NCBI RefSeq assembly: GCF_000176235.1
Contig: NZ_ACZV01000001.1
Coordinates: forward strand, 62,001 to 126,000
DNA: 64,000 nucleotides
Direction of reading: 5' to 3'
DNA from: Vibrio orientalis CIP 102891 = ATCC 33934
GTDB taxonomy: Bacteria > Pseudomonadota > Gammaproteobacteria > Enterobacterales > Vibrionaceae
Part shown: in pieces, positions 1-10,477 of the stretch
Position numbering within the stretch: the stretch's first letter is position 1
Layout of the letters: every line of letters starts with the position of its first letter
Translations under genes and position numbers: made by a program
Notes under the pieces: model-generated
Told to the model about the DNA's origin: nothing
The model's input: only the letters and a program-made list of their open reading frames with translations
Database searches by the model: none

Positions 1-433
<433 letters not shown>

Positions 434-641
434 AAGATTTTGTTCGGCTCAATGAATACTGACTTCAAAACTACTAATGTAATTTTAAAGCTATTATCGT
501 TCCAACAGAACGATAATGAATTGACTGTGCCAAGTCCGAAGACTCGTTTGGTCACTTCGTTTCATTGAAACCTAATTTGATACCGAGGTATCTAATTGGA
601 TTATCATCAACGAGTGCCCACACAGATTGATAGGTTTATAT

Positions 642-653
642 TGTTAAAGAGCT
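642..653 (-). promoter_or_regulatory. rRNA antitermination boxA in 16S leader
   Basis: The minus strand reads AGCTCTTTAACA, one base from the consensus boxA TGCTCTTTAACA, about 210 nt upstream of mature 16S. In rRNA leaders this RNA element recruits NusB/NusE so that RNA polymerase reads through Rho-dependent terminators. Identification is from motif and position. Confidence 0.85.
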
Positions 654-700
654 TTTCTTTAAGAAGTCAGCGTTAGCGCTTTCTCTCAAAGTGGACGTGC

Positions 701-728
701 ATTTTAGCGATTCAGACTTCAGTGTCAA
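701..728 (-). promoter_or_regulatory. rrn promoter P2
   Basis: Minus strand: -35 TTGACA (723-728), 16-bp spacer, -10 TAAAAT (701-706). It lies upstream of boxA in the rRNA leader, as P2 promoters do. The -35 is a perfect consensus hexamer. Confidence 0.75.
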
Positions 729-848
729 ACACTTTTTTGAAGTTTTTCTTAAAATCTTTTTTGAAGAAGTTAAGTAGCTAAATTGTCTTATTCATCCTAC
801 CGACTTGTCGCTGAAGCCTTGTGGCGTCTGCCGTGTCAGTGGATGCGC

Positions 849-880
849 ATTATAGGGAGTTCAGACTTTATCGCAACCCC
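849..880 (-). promoter_or_regulatory. rrn promoter P1
   Basis: Minus strand: -10 TATAAT (849-854) inside CTCCCTATAATGCGC, followed by ATCCACTGACACGG. This is nearly identical to the E. coli rrnB P1 core and its GC-rich discriminator. The -35 is TTGCGA (871-876) with a 16-bp spacer. The A/T-rich run at 881-905 sits where an UP element would be. Growth-rate and ppGpp control is expected for such promoters. Confidence 0.85.
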
Positions 881-939
881 TTTTTCAAAAAAAAATGAAA
901 AAAATGAGCGTTCGTTGAATTTATATTCAAAACCAAACA

Positions 940-968
940 AAAAGGGAGCAAAACGCTCCCTTTTTCAC
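940..968 (-). terminator. Intrinsic terminator after fre
   Basis: AAAGGGAGC, loop AAAA, CGCTCCCTTTTT forms a short GC stem flanked by A and T runs, 16 nt past the fre stop. It would end the ubiD-ferredoxin-fre transcript. Confidence 0.85.
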
Positions 969-983
969 CAGATTCATTAGGTT

Positions 984-1697
984 TTAAATAAACGCGTACG
1001 CATCTGCAAACATTCTTTCTGCTTGCGCCTGCTTATTTAAAGTGAACTGTTCTCTTGCCGCACCCGCCATTTCAAAACGACCCGCTATATAGATATCAAA
1101 TTCAGCCAGTGAGTCAAAATCTTGCTCGACAGCTTGAAGTACGTTGCCTGTTTTACCAGCCCACTCACTTGGTGCTTCTTCTACTACAGGCACAAAGTGC
1201 ACATTGTTATGCTTTGCGGCAATTTCTTCTAATTCAGATTTCGCATACAGCTGGCATTCATCACGACCACCCCAATATAGGTGAATGTCGTTTTTTAGCT
1301 CTTGTGCCACACAGTGGTCCAAAATTGAACGTACGTAACTAAAGCCAGTGCCACCAGCAATTAGTAATAGAGGACGCTCACTCTCTTCTTGCACCCAAGC
1401 ATCACCATGAGGAGCATCAATGGTGATCTCTCCATCTTGTTCAAGAGCCGCTTTCATTGCTTCAACGACTTCTAGTGCGTAAGCATTTTGCTCTGCTGCA
1501 CCGATATGTAGCTCCAGTTCACCCTCATGGCGACATGGGCTGCTCGCGATAGAGAAAGGTCTTTTATCCTTCTCCCCCATTACAACCATTAAGTACTGGC
1601 CCGCTTTAAAGTCTACTGGGCTTTCCGGATGTAATAAGATTTGGTAAGTATTGCAAGCCAACGGCTGAATTGACTTTACTTTGCATTGAATAGTCAT
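984..1697 (-). CDS. fre: NAD(P)H-flavin reductase (Fre/LuxG family)
   Basis: A 237-residue cytoplasmic enzyme that reduces free FMN, FAD or riboflavin with NAD(P)H. In Vibrio it can supply reduced flavin to other reactions; in E. coli it also activates ribonucleotide reductase and ferric reduction. Visible signatures are RPFSIAS at 46-52 (flavin site), AGGTGFS at 114-120 (nicotinamide-dinucleotide pyrophosphate loop) and a C-terminal AGRFEMA segment. Length matches E. coli Fre (233). It is the last gene of a leftward ubiD-ferredoxin-fre cluster, 14 nt after the ferredoxin. LuxG is a close relative, but no lux genes are nearby. Confidence 0.93.
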
Positions 1698-1711
1698 TTT
1701 GTTCCTCTTAC

Positions 1712-1981
1712 TTACTCTTCAAAAGTAAGCACTAATTTACTTTCTGCGAAGGCTTGGCAAGCAAATATCCATCCTTGTTGTTGCTCTTTATCAGTGAGCA
1801 TTGGTTCAAGGTGATAAGAGACTGTTCCTTCTAGTTTACGACACAAACAGGCTGCACATGCACCAACCTGGCAACGGTGTGGAAAATTAATATTATTGTT
1901 GAGCGCGGCTTCCAACACCGTTTGTCCATCCTGCACTTCAAATTCTAGGTTATCGGGCTGCAAGATGACGGTATGCTTCAT
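1712..1981 (-). CDS. 2Fe-2S plant-type ferredoxin
   Basis: An 89-residue single-domain electron carrier. The pattern CQVGACAAC gives Cys37, Cys42 and Cys45, and Cys75 lies in the segment WIFACQA; together they form the usual ligand set of plant-type [2Fe-2S] ferredoxins. An extra Cys47 follows. Its start codon overlaps the ubiD stop (ATGA), and fre follows directly, so the three are probably cotranslated. Such a ferredoxin beside a flavin reductase suggests an electron-transfer pair, but its partner is inferred only from position. Confidence 0.9.
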
Positions 1982-3834
1982 AGGATACCCAACTTATCCC
2001 AGAACGCATCGATTTTTGCTACAAGTTGGCGATCTTTCTTGATAGGTGTGCCCCATTCTCGAACAACTTCTTCACCTTCAACCTTGTTCGTCGCGTCTAG
2101 TACTAAACGTGAACTGTTTTTTTCGAAAGCCAATATTTGTTTCGTATCTCGAGAGGGATCCATTCGAGTGGTAATCGCCCAGATAATGTCATTCCAGTCT
2201 GTGGCATTAACGTCATCATCACACACAACAATAAACTTGGGCGCTCCTCGCTCTTGAAGAAACAGCTCAATTTTTTCGGCTAGTTGTTGTGATTGCCCTG
2301 CGCACTCTTTCTTCATCGTCACAATAGCAAAGCTGTTATTCACTGCAGTCGATGGAATATAAATATCAACGACTTCTTGGTTCTGGTCGATAAAGACATC
2401 AAGCTCGGTTCGTGTTAACTGAAAGCTTTGTTCCTCAACCTGCTTTGAACCCACCAACTCTGCTTCCCACTTAATCGTTGCATCTAAGCCCATCTTAGAT
2501 CCAAGCCCAACCACTGGTGAGGCAAAATCAAGAGAATCAATCGGTGTATTTTCAATGAACAATGTGTCTCGCACCGGGTCCATGTGCTCTGTCATCGCTT
2601 TAACGACATCATCCCAGTTACGAGCATCGACTTTTTCATCACAGACAATGACAAATTTGGTATACATAAATTGGCGTAGGAAAGACCATACCCCCATCAT
2701 CACGCGCTTAGCATGACCTGGGTATTGTTTTTTCATCGTCACAACGGCCATTCGATACGAACAACCTTCCGGAGGAAGATAGAAATCTTCAATCTCTGGG
2801 AATTGCTTTTGCAGGATAGGTACAAACACTTCGTTAAGCGCAACCCCCAATACCGCTGGTTCATCTGGCGGACGGCCCGTGTAGGTGCTGTGGTAGATAG
2901 GGTCTTTACGCATGGTGATGTGAGTAATGGTAAACACATGGTGCTTTTCTTTCTCATTGTAATAGCCAGTATGGTCACCATACGGGCCTTCATCAGCGAA
3001 CTCATTGGGATCGATATAGCCTTCCATTACAATCTCAGCACTTGCTGGGACTTCGAGATCATTACTAACAGATTTAACTACTTCTGTTTTGCTCCCACGC
3101 AGTAAACCCGCAAAGGCATATTCTGAAAGCGTATCTGGTACTGGCGTTACAGCGCCGAGAATGGTTGCGGGGTCGGCACCAAATGCGACCGAAACAGGGA
3201 AAGGTTCACCCGGATTGGTTTCCATCCAATCACGCAGATCCAGCGCACCTCCTCGGTGAGCTAACCAACGCATGATAATCTTGTTCTTGCCGATTTTCTG
3301 CTGACGGTAGATACCCAGATTTTGGCGTTTTTTATTTGGACCTTTTGTCACGGTTAGGCCCCAAGTAAGAAGTGGTGCAACATCTCCTGACCAGCAACTC
3401 ATTACCGGGACTTTATCAAGATCGACTTCATCACCTTGCCATACGATCTCTTGACAAGGTGCTTTGCGCAGTCGCTTAGCTGGCATATTCAATACCTGCT
3501 TAAACACCGGCAGTTTATCCAGCGCATCTTTAAAGCCTTTTGGTGGCTCCGGCTCTTTTAAGTAAGCCAGTAGTTTTCCCACCTCTCGCAATTGCTTAAC
3601 GTCTTGACGCCCCATTCCGATCGCAACACGTTCTGGTGTGCCAAACAGGTTGGTCAACACAGGCATGTCATAACCAATCGGGTTTTCAAATAGGAGCGCG
3701 GGCCCTCCGGCACGAAGCGTACGATCACTGATTTCTGTCATTTCGTAATCAGGGTCAACAGGGTGAGAGATGCGTTTAAGCTTCCCTTGTTTTTCTAGAT
3801 GAGCGATAAAATCGCGTAAGTCCTTAAAACTCAT
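1978..3834 (-). CDS. ubiD: UbiD 4-hydroxy-3-polyprenylbenzoate decarboxylase, with duplicated C-terminal module
   Basis: The prenylated-FMN-dependent decarboxylase of ubiquinone synthesis, acting on 3-octaprenyl-4-hydroxybenzoate; the cofactor is normally supplied by UbiX. I chose the start at MSFKDLRDF (618 residues) because it matches the family N-terminus; 14 further in-frame codons upstream are unlikely to be used. The core motif [12 protein letters not shown] lies near residue 281. E. coli UbiD has 497 residues. The extra length comes from a second copy of the C-terminal module: the segment around 362-435 ([12 protein letters not shown]...[16 protein letters not shown]...MDPVRDT) recurs around 504-563 ([12 protein letters not shown]...[16 protein letters not shown]...MDPSRDT). 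First gene of the ubiD-ferredoxin-fre cluster. Confidence 0.93.
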   Translation of the reverse strand: MSFKDLRDFIAHLEKQGKLKRISHPVDPDYEMTEISDRTLRAGGPALLFENPIGYDMPVLTNLFGTPERVAIGMGRQDVKQLREVGKLLAYLKEPEPPKGFKDALDKLPVFKQVLNMPAKRLRKAPCQEIVWQGDEVDLDKVPVMSCWSGDVAPLLTWGLTVTKGPNKKRQNLGIYRQQKIGKNKIIMRWLAHRGGALDLRDWMETNPGEPFPVSVAFGADPATILGAVTPVPDTLSEYAFAGLLRGSKTEVVKSVSNDLEVPASAEIVMEGYIDPNEFADEGPYGDHTGYYNEKEKHHVFTITHITMRKDPIYHSTYTGRPPDEPAVLGVALNEVFVPILQKQFPEIEDFYLPPEGCSYRMAVVTMKKQYPGHAKRVMMGVWSFLRQFMYTKFVIVCDEKVDARNWDDVVKAMTEHMDPVRDTLFIENTPIDSLDFASPVVGLGSKMGLDATIKWEAELVGSKQVEEQSFQLTRTELDVFIDQNQEVVDIYIPSTAVNNSFAIVTMKKECAGQSQQLAEKIELFLQERGAPKFIVVCDDDVNATDWNDIIWAITTRMDPSRDTKQILAFEKNSSRLVLDATNKVEGEEVVREWGTPIKKDRQLVAKIDAFWDKLGIL

Positions 3835-3873
3835 AGGCCTATCAGTGAACTGGTTAATCTGCAGGCAGTATAA

Positions 3874-3906
3874 CAAAAAAGAGGAATCGACCGATCCCTC
3901 TTTTTA
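3874..3906 (-). terminator. Intrinsic terminator between exported-protein gene and ubiD
   Basis: AAAAAGAGG ... CCTCTTTTT stem with flanking A and T runs, read leftwards after the gene that stops at 3928. It separates that gene from ubiD. Confidence 0.75.
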
Positions 3907-3927
3907 TTGTGGTTATATCTCAAAATA

Positions 3928-4923
3928 CTACTGACTGAGTACACTCAAAATAGCGCGGCTATTAACCCGCTGATTGCTATTGGCAAGCTCCTCCAACCAA
4001 GAGGAGTAGCCTTGGCTAGCGAGTTCTCCAGCAATAAATTTTGCATCATCAGAGGTGGTCATTCTAGCAACTAAGAAGTTCTGAACTTCAGGAGACATCG
4101 GGCGCACTTTAGTTAATTCGGTAATTGCCCGTTCTTTAAGGCTTGGGTTACTTGCCGCTTGCATGACTTGGTTAAGAGAGAACTCATTACCCACGCGCGC
4201 TAAACGCACTAACTCACGCTCACTATTAAAGTCGGCTTTCATTAACCACAGTAGTTTATATACCTCGGCACTCTCACTCACTTGTGCCAACCTAACCATC
4301 ACTTCCGATGAAGGTAACCAACTGGTGACAGCCTCTTGGGTTAACTGATCAGTTAAGCCTTTGACAGCCTCTAGCGATAAACTGTCTAGTTCACGTATCA
4401 ACAGCGCTTCACGAGCCTGAACCTGATATTCGCTGCCCTTGAGCCAATCCTTAAGAACCAATTCCCCTCGTTCAGCTTCAAGGACAAAAGCGAGAGTGGA
4501 TTGATCTTGCTGCCACTGTTTCAGTAAACGATGAGCGATAACTGGATAATTAAAGGCTGGAACGGAAAACTCATAGCCATCGCCTCTTTCCAATACTTGA
4601 TAAGTAGGAACCATAGATTTTTGCTGCTCGACAAACAGCGCCATCTTAGGCGTTAAGATGAGATTCTGATCTTCAATCTTTTTGAGTAGTAAGTAGCGGG
4701 AAACTTCTTGGACAGGCAAAGCAAGCCTTTGCAGAGCAAAGTTGAGTCCATCAATATCATCTTCGACCACAAACTGAAGCAGTTCTGCGATCTTGTCATG
4801 AACTTGTGGTTCTTGAAGCCATTGCTCAACTCGCTGGGGCTGCATTTCCGTTGCAGTAGCGACTGGTACACCAATGAGAAGCGTTGCTGATAGGAGTACC
4901 GACGACAACATTCCTTGTTGCAT
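3928..4923 (-). CDS. Exported protein of unknown function
   Basis: 331 residues with an N-terminal signal peptide (hydrophobic LLSATLLIGVPVATATE, cleavage probably near residue 25), then a mainly helical, acidic and glutamine-rich body with no cysteines and no motif I recognise. The repeated helical pattern in the C-terminal half could be HEAT-like, but this is weak. The start is well supported: AAGGAGG lies 5 nt before ATG. It stands alone between rho and ubiD, with its own terminator. I cannot assign a function; a periplasmic location is inferred from the leader. Confidence 0.8.
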   Translation of the reverse strand: MQQGMLSSVLLSATLLIGVPVATATEMQPQRVEQWLQEPQVHDKIAELLQFVVEDDIDGLNFALQRLALPVQEVSRYLLLKKIEDQNLILTPKMALFVEQQKSMVPTYQVLERGDGYEFSVPAFNYPVIAHRLLKQWQQDQSTLAFVLEAERGELVLKDWLKGSEYQVQAREALLIRELDSLSLEAVKGLTDQLTQEAVTSWLPSSEVMVRLAQVSESAEVYKLLWLMKADFNSERELVRLARVGNEFSLNQVMQAASNPSLKERAITELTKVRPMSPEVQNFLVARMTTSDDAKFIAGELASQGYSSWLEELANSNQRVNSRAILSVLSQ

Positions 4924-4983
4924 GTTAACCTCCTTGTAACATTTATCTCATTGTGCTCGTTCTACTGAGATAATGCAAACAAA

Positions 4984-5007
4984 AACGCCACCGATAACGG
5001 TGGCGTT
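4984..5007 (-). terminator. Intrinsic terminator after rho
   Basis: AACGCCACC, loop GATAAC, GGTGGCGTT. The stem lies 24 nt after the rho stop and is followed on the minus strand by TTTTGTTTGC. Confidence 0.8.
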
Positions 5008-5030
5008 CTATAAAATAGCTTTTTCAGAAA

Positions 5031-6290
5031 TTACTGACGACGCATTGCATCGAAGAACTCATCATTGGTCTTCGTCATTGCTAGCTTATCAATCAGGAAT
5101 TCCATTGCATCGATCTCGCCCATTGGGTGAACAATCTTACGTAGAATCCACATCTTCTGCAGTTCTTCGTTCTTAGTTAGTAGCTCTTCACGACGAGTAC
5201 CACTACGGTTGAAGTCAATTGCTGGGAATACACGCTTCTCTGCAATCTTACGGTTCAGGTGAATTTCCATGTTACCTGTACCTTTAAACTCTTCGTAAAT
5301 AACTTCATCCATCTTAGAACCAGTATCTACTAGTGCTGTTGCCAGAATAGTTAAGCTGCCGCCTTCTTCTACGTTACGAGCCGCACCGAAGAAACGCTTA
5401 GGACGGTGAAGTGCATTTGCATCTACACCACCAGTAAGAACTTTACCTGATGAAGGAACTACCGTGTTGTAGGCACGAGCTAGACGAGTAATAGAGTCAA
5501 GCAGGATAACCACGTCTTTCTTGTGTTCAACAAGGCGCTTCGCTTTCTCGATTACCATTTCTGCCACTTGAACGTGACGAGATGCTGGTTCATCGAACGT
5601 TGATGCAATAACTTCACCCTTAACAAGGCGCTGCATCTCAGTTACTTCTTCTGGACGTTCATCGATAAGAAGAACCATTAACTCACACTCTGGGTGATTG
5701 TAAGCAATACTTTGAGCAATGTTCTGTAGCAACATTGTCTTACCCGCTTTTGGCGGCGCTACAATCAGACCACGCTGACCTTTACCAATTGGTGAAGCTA
5801 AATCTAGAACACGAGCAGTAATATCTTCTGTCGAACCATTACCACGCTCCATCACCATACGCTCGTTTGCGTGTAGCGGCGTCAAGTTTTCAAATAGGAT
5901 CTTGTTACGCGCGTTATCTGGCTTGTCAGCGTTGACAGTATTCACTTTAAGTAGAGCAAAGTAACGCTCACCATCTTTTGGTGGGCGAATCTTACCGGCA
6001 ATGGAATCGCCTGTACGCAAGTTAAAGCGACGAATCTGACTTGGTGAAACGTAAATATCGTCTGGACCAGCAAGGTATGAGCTGTCCGCACTACGTAAGA
6101 AACCAAAACCATCTTGAAGTATTTCTAGAACACCATCACCAAAGATATCTTCGCCGCTCTTAGCGTGAGCTTTTAGGATAGCAAAGATAATGTCTTGCTT
6201 TCTTAGACGAGCTAGGTTTTCTAAACCTAAGCTTTCGCCAAGTTTAACAAGGTCAGACACAGGTCTGTTTTTAAGTTCGGTGAGGTTCAT
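5031..6290 (-). CDS. rho: Transcription termination factor Rho
   Basis: Hexameric RNA-dependent ATPase that ends transcription at Rho-dependent sites. Starting at [15 protein letters not shown] it has 419 residues, exactly the E. coli length; the eight codons upstream are excluded. Visible are the N-terminal Rho helical domain, the RNA-binding cold-shock-like domain ([22 protein letters not shown]), the P-loop [12 protein letters not shown], Walker [17 protein letters not shown] and the Q/R loop region. Identity to enterobacterial Rho is very high. As in E. coli it follows trxA. The 195-nt leader contains the trxA terminator, and rho is usually autoregulated. Confidence 0.98.
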   Translation of the reverse strand: MNLTELKNRPVSDLVKLGESLGLENLARLRKQDIIFAILKAHAKSGEDIFGDGVLEILQDGFGFLRSADSSYLAGPDDIYVSPSQIRRFNLRTGDSIAGKIRPPKDGERYFALLKVNTVNADKPDNARNKILFENLTPLHANERMVMERGNGSTEDITARVLDLASPIGKGQRGLIVAPPKAGKTMLLQNIAQSIAYNHPECELMVLLIDERPEEVTEMQRLVKGEVIASTFDEPASRHVQVAEMVIEKAKRLVEHKKDVVILLDSITRLARAYNTVVPSSGKVLTGGVDANALHRPKRFFGAARNVEEGGSLTILATALVDTGSKMDEVIYEEFKGTGNMEIHLNRKIAEKRVFPAIDFNRSGTRREELLTKNEELQKMWILRKIVHPMGEIDAMEFLIDKLAMTKTNDEFFDAMRRQ

Positions 6291-6438
6291 GGTGGTTGAT
6301 GCTTGTTTAGTCAAAATAAGGATCTATTTTCTAGTTAAGAAGGATTTGGTCTCAGGATCGACCAAGAAGAGAACTTGTTTAATTAACGTGCGATAAATTA
6401 GCACTAAATAGTAGACTAGTCTAGATTTTGTTGGTATT

Positions 6439-6473
6439 CAAAAAACAAAACCGTGCACTATTCGATGCACGGT
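6439..6473 (-). terminator. Intrinsic terminator after trxA
   Basis: Minus strand ACCGTGCA, an 8-nt loop, TGCACGGT, then TTTTGTTTTTTG, 13 nt beyond the trxA stop. Confidence 0.88.
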
Positions 6474-6485
6474 CTTATCTAACTA

Positions 6486-6812
6486 TTATAGGTTAGCGTC
6501 TAGGAACTCTTTAAGTTGAGTTTTAGACAGCGCGCCTACTTTAGTTGCTGCTACGCTACCATCTTTGAATAGAAGTAACGTTGGAATACCACGAATACCA
6601 AACTTAGGTGGAGTACCTGCGTTTTGGTCGATATTTAGTTTACCGATAGTGAGTTTGCCTTCGTACTCGTCTGCGATTTCGTCCAAAATAGGCGCAATCA
6701 TCTTACAAGGACCACACCATTCTGCCCAAAAATCAACAAGAACTGGGCCTGCAGCGTTAATTACGTCGGCGTCAAAACCGTCATCAGTTAGCTGCAAAAT
6801 CTTATCACTCAT
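6486..6812 (-). CDS. trxA: Thioredoxin 1
   Basis: 108-residue cytoplasmic disulfide reductase, kept reduced by thioredoxin reductase, that donates electrons to ribonucleotide reductase and many others. The active site WCGPCK gives Cys33 and Cys36, and the cis-proline lies in [12 protein letters not shown] chose the start at [13 protein letters not shown], which matches E. coli TrxA; four upstream codons are possible but atypical. It is followed leftwards by rho and is divergent from rhlB, the same arrangement as in E. coli. Confidence 0.97.
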   Translation of the reverse strand: MSDKILQLTDDGFDADVINAAGPVLVDFWAEWCGPCKMIAPILDEIADEYEGKLTIGKLNIDQNAGTPPKFGIRGIPTLLLFKDGSVAATKVGALSKTQLKEFLDANL

Positions 6813-6924
6813 CTTCCACTCCAATGTGTTTTTTCGGAACTGGTTGGATGATAACCAGTATTTAGATGCCCTATTGGAATGTATTTACTTTCGTATTGCA
6901 AGCTTAAGCTGATATTCTATAGCA

Positions 6925-8226
6925 ATGAAAAAGACGCATATCACAGAGCAAAAGTTCGCCGATTTGGGCTTACACCCTCAAATTACTGAAGGTCTGGAGA
7001 AAAAAGGGTTCGAATTTTGTACCCCTATCCAAGCCTTGGCGTTGCCGGTACTGCTCACCGGCCAAGACATCGCAGGTCAAGCCCAAACGGGTACAGGTAA
7101 GACATTAGCCTTCCTGACTGCTACTTTTAACCACTTACTGACCACTTCTGAACATGAAGGTCGTAAGCCAAACCAGCCACGTGCAATTATTATGGCACCG
7201 ACGCGTGAGTTGGCGATTCAAATCTATAATGATGCTGAATCGCTGATCGCAAGCACTGGTATCAAAGCGGCACTTGCTTACGGCGGCGAAAGCTATGATA
7301 AGCAATTGTCTAAACTAGAAGACGGTGTTGATGTACTGATTGGTACAACAGGTCGTATTATCGACTTCTACAAGCAAAAGGTATTTAACCTTAACCATAT
7401 TCAAGCAGTCGTGCTTGATGAAGCCGACCGTATGTTCGATCTTGGCTTTATTAAAGACATCCGCTTCTTATTCCGTCGTATGCCTGAACCAAAAGAGCGT
7501 TTGAACATGCTGTTCTCAGCAACGCTTTCTTACCGCGTACAAGAATTGGCATTCGAACACATGCACAACCCTGAGCATGTTGTGGTTGAGCCAGAAGTGA
7601 AAACGGGTCACCGCATTCAAGAAGAACTGTTCTACCCTTCAAATGAACATAAAATGGCTTTACTTCAGACGCTTATCGAAGAAGAGTGGCCAGATCGCGC
7701 AATCATTTTTGCCAACACTAAGCATAAATGTGAATCTGTTTGGGGATACCTAGCAGCAGATGGCCATCGTGTTGGTCTATTGACTGGTGATGTTCCACAG
7801 AAAAAACGTGAGCGTATCCTTGAGCAATTCACTAAAGGTGACGTCGATCTATTAGTTGCAACCGACGTTGCTGCGCGTGGTCTACACATTCCTCAAGTAA
7901 CACACGTATTTAACTTTGATCTACCGGATGACTGTGAAGATTATGTACACCGCATTGGTCGTACTGGTCGCGCAGGCGCAAGTGGTCATTCAATCAGCTT
8001 TGCTTGTGAAGATTACGCAATCAACCTTCCGCCGATTGAAGAGTACATTGAGCACACTATCCCAGTCTCTGACTACGACCCAAGTGCCTTGATAGAAGAT
8101 CTACCTGCACCGATCCGCATGCGTTCTAATCGTCCGCAGCAACGTCGTACCAATACTGGCGGTTCACGTTCAGGCAATCGTCGTTCGAACCATCGCTCTC
8201 GTCCACGTCAACAAAAGGATTCTTAA
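6925..8226 (+). CDS. rhlB: ATP-dependent RNA helicase RhlB
   Basis: DEAD-box helicase that unwinds structured mRNA for PNPase within the RNase E degradosome. It has 433 residues with all the core motifs: Q motif (FCTPIQ), Walker A AQTGTGKT (53-60), PTRELA, DEAD (165-168), SAT (in NMLFSATL), and [10 protein letters not shown] near 337. The C-terminal tail from about 395 is basic and Arg/Ser/Gln-rich, as expected for RNA contacts. Divergent from trxA; gppA starts 8 nt downstream, so the two are probably one operon. Confidence 0.96.
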   Translation: MKKTHITEQKFADLGLHPQITEGLEKKGFEFCTPIQALALPVLLTGQDIAGQAQTGTGKTLAFLTATFNHLLTTSEHEGRKPNQPRAIIMAPTRELAIQIYNDAESLIASTGIKAALAYGGESYDKQLSKLEDGVDVLIGTTGRIIDFYKQKVFNLNHIQAVVLDEADRMFDLGFIKDIRFLFRRMPEPKERLNMLFSATLSYRVQELAFEHMHNPEHVVVEPEVKTGHRIQEELFYPSNEHKMALLQTLIEEEWPDRAIIFANTKHKCESVWGYLAADGHRVGLLTGDVPQKKRERILEQFTKGDVDLLVATDVAARGLHIPQVTHVFNFDLPDDCEDYVHRIGRTGRAGASGHSISFACEDYAINLPPIEEYIEHTIPVSDYDPSALIEDLPAPIRMRSNRPQQRRTNTGGSRSGNRRSNHRSRPRQQKDS

Positions 8227-8233
8227 GTCGTCT

Positions 8234-9724
8234 ATGAGCCAAGCAGTTTCATCTCCGCTTTATGCAGCCATCGACCTCGGGTCGAACAGTTTTCATATGC
8301 TCGTTGTGCGTCACATTGATGGCAGCATTCAAACAATGGCTAAAATTAAACGCAAAGTTCGCCTTGCCGCAGGTTTAGACGACAGTAACGCGCTAAGCCA
8401 AGAAGCCATGCAACGCGGATGGGACTGCTTGAGTCTATTTGCAGAACGACTGCAAGATATTCCAACCGAAAACATCCGCATTGTTGGTACCGCGACATTA
8501 CGTACCGCGACCAATGTGGATGTCTTTCTGGACAAAGCCAATCAGATCCTCGGTCATAAAATTGAAGTGATTGATGGTGAAGAGGAAGCTGCGACTATTT
8601 ATAAAGGTGTCGCACACACTTCTGGTGGTAGTGGGCGTCGCTTGGTGGTTGATATTGGTGGGGCCAGTACAGAACTGATCATCGGTGAAGGTTTCGAAGC
8701 TAAAGCACTAACGAGTCTAAAGATGGGTTGTGTGACTTGGTTAGAGCGCCACTTTAAAGATCGCCAACTGACAGCAACCAACTTCAACAACGCGATTCAA
8801 GCGGCAAAAGAGACACTTCAACCAATTCTAGAGCAGTACACAGAAATTGGCTGGGATGTGTGTGTTGGCGCTTCTGGCACCGTGCAAGCACTGCAAGAGA
8901 TCATGTTGGCACAAGGTATGGATGAGGTCATCACTCACGCCAAACTAAAACGCCTCCAAAAACAGGCGATGCGTGCCGATCATCTTGAAGAGCTTGAAAT
9001 TGAAGGTCTGACACTGGAGCGTGCTTTAGTGTTCCCAAGTGGTTTGTCGATTCTGATTGCTATCTTTGAACTGCTAGAGATTGACTCGATGACCTTAGCA
9101 GGCGGAGCACTGCGTGAAGGCTTGGTTTATGAGATGGTTGATGAGCTAAAGCAAGACGATATCCGTGCTCGTACTATCGCCAGCGTGCAGAGTCGTTATC
9201 AGATTGATGCGATTTACGCTAAGCAAGTGGCAAAGATGGCCGCTAAATTGTTGTCTGAGTGTCAAGACGATTGGATTGCCGAATCTCAAGGTGACGTACT
9301 ACTTGAAACTGCCGCCAAACTGCACGAGATTGGCTTGACCATCGACTTTAAGCAAGGTGGTGCGCACAGTGCTTACCTGCTGCAGCATCTCGATCTACCA
9401 GGCTATACTCGCGCACAAAAACATCTACTCGGTGAACTGGCTCGTCGTTATAGAGAGCAACTCACATCACTTCCAGAGCAACACGCCCTTTCGAGTACCA
9501 GTGCCAAACGTGTGCTACGTCTGTTGCGTTTAGCGGTATTACTGACTCACCGTCGTAACCCTGATCTCGAACCTAATATCAGTTTGAGTTCTGCGGATGA
9601 CAAGCTCACCCTGACCATTAAGTCACAGTGGTTGCAAGCTAATCCACTAACCGCGGCTGAGCTTGAAACCGAAGCCAATCGACAAAGTGATATCGGCTGG
9701 CCGCTTTCCGTCGTAGAGTACTAA
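8234..9724 (+). CDS. gppA: Guanosine-5'-triphosphate,3'-diphosphate pyrophosphatase / exopolyphosphatase (GppA/Ppx)
   Basis: A 496-residue member of the sugar kinase/Hsp70/actin superfamily that converts pppGpp to ppGpp and can hydrolyse polyphosphate. The N-terminal phosphate loop [15 protein letters not shown], the second phosphate loop [16 protein letters not shown] and the SGLSILIAI helix are visible, and the C-terminal half is an HD-like helical domain (KLHEIG). Position directly after rhlB matches E. coli rhlB-gppA. Telling GppA from Ppx rests on this context. Confidence 0.92.
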   Translation: MSQAVSSPLYAAIDLGSNSFHMLVVRHIDGSIQTMAKIKRKVRLAAGLDDSNALSQEAMQRGWDCLSLFAERLQDIPTENIRIVGTATLRTATNVDVFLDKANQILGHKIEVIDGEEEAATIYKGVAHTSGGSGRRLVVDIGGASTELIIGEGFEAKALTSLKMGCVTWLERHFKDRQLTATNFNNAIQAAKETLQPILEQYTEIGWDVCVGASGTVQALQEIMLAQGMDEVITHAKLKRLQKQAMRADHLEELEIEGLTLERALVFPSGLSILIAIFELLEIDSMTLAGGALREGLVYEMVDELKQDDIRARTIASVQSRYQIDAIYAKQVAKMAAKLLSECQDDWIAESQGDVLLETAAKLHEIGLTIDFKQGGAHSAYLLQHLDLPGYTRAQKHLLGELARRYREQLTSLPEQHALSSTSAKRVLRLLRLAVLLTHRRNPDLEPNISLSSADDKLTLTIKSQWLQANPLTAAELETEANRQSDIGWPLSVVEY

Positions 9725-9747
9725 TTAATACGTACACCGCAAATACA

Positions 9748-9783
9748 AAAAAAGCCCGAGAGACTCAGTCCTCGGGCTTTTTC
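9748..9783. terminator. Bidirectional terminator between gppA and yhhQ
   Basis: AAAAAAAGCCCGAG ... CTCGGGCTTTTT with an A run before and a T run after, lying between convergent genes. It can serve both. Confidence 0.88.
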
Positions 9784-9799
9784 TTGCTAGTCACTTCAA

Positions 9800-10471
9800 T
9801 TAAGACTTAGCGCCAACCATTTTAAAATCTGGGTTAACCGCCGTCATCTTACGCACTAGGTAGTTAAGTAATACACCGTACATTGGCACAAACAAGCCTA
9901 AGCTAATCACCAATTTGAAGCCGTAATCGACCAAAGCGATTTCGGTCCAGTGTTCAGCCATAAACGGATCTGGGCTTTGGTAGAAAGCAATCGCGAAGAA
10001 AGCGATGGTATCCAAAGCATTACCAAATAGCGTCGAACAGGTTGGTGCTACCCACCACTGCTTTAGCTGACGCAGACGGTTAAACACATGCACATCAAGA
10101 ATCTGACCTAATAGATAAGCCATAAAACTCGCAATCGCAATACGTGCAACAAACAGGTTGAACTCACCTAGCTGACCAAAACCTTGGAATGCACCTTCGT
10201 AGAACAAGACAGATAGACCATAAGAGACCGCTAACGCAGGCAGCATCACTAAAAAGATAATGCGACGCGCCAACTGAGCACCAAAGATACGTACGGTCAA
10301 GTCAGTAGCCAAAAAGATAAAAGGGAACGTAAATGCGCCCCACGTAGTGTGGAAACCAAACACGGTAAAAGGAAGCTGAACCAAGTAATTGCTCGAGGCA
10401 ATAATGATCAGGTGGAACAGAACTAATAGAAAAAGGGCTTTGCGCTGCTGCGCAGGGGTAAAGTTACTCAT
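9800..10471 (-). CDS. yhhQ: Queuosine precursor transporter (YhhQ, COG1738)
   Basis: Inner-membrane transporter for 7-deazaguanine precursors (preQ0/preQ1) used to make queuosine in tRNA. Started at MSNFTPAQQRKA it has 223 residues, near E. coli YhhQ (221), with six or so hydrophobic segments and the family stretches SSNYLVQLP, TTWGAFTFPFIFLATDLTVRIFG and GQILDVHVFNRLRQ. The upstream in-frame extension overlaps the riboswitch and is rejected. The AAGG ribosome-binding site 6-7 nt before ATG is part of the preQ1-I riboswitch, so translation should fall when preQ1 is plentiful. Confidence 0.93.
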   Translation of the reverse strand: MSNFTPAQQRKALFLLVLFHLIIIASSNYLVQLPFTVFGFHTTWGAFTFPFIFLATDLTVRIFGAQLARRIIFLVMLPALAVSYGLSVLFYEGAFQGFGQLGEFNLFVARIAIASFMAYLLGQILDVHVFNRLRQLKQWWVAPTCSTLFGNALDTIAFFAIAFYQSPDPFMAEHWTEIALVDYGFKLVISLGLFVPMYGVLLNYLVRKMTAVNPDFKMVGAKS

Positions 10472-10477
10472 GCGATA

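Larger units (their letters stand above)
434..983. other. Gene-free rRNA leader and promoter region
   Basis: 550 bases without a credible protein gene. They hold the 16S leader with boxA, promoters P2 and P1, an A/T-rich UP-like stretch, and the terminator downstream of fre. The short reading frame across 783-980 covers the P1 promoter and is judged spurious. Confidence 0.7.

Noticed and set aside
783..980. 65-codon reading frame upstream of the rRNA
   Set aside because: It covers the rrn P1 promoter and a terminator, and starts without a ribosome-binding site.
2713..3105. 130-codon plus-strand frame
   Set aside because: Antisense shadow of ubiD, whose protein is clearly the family member.
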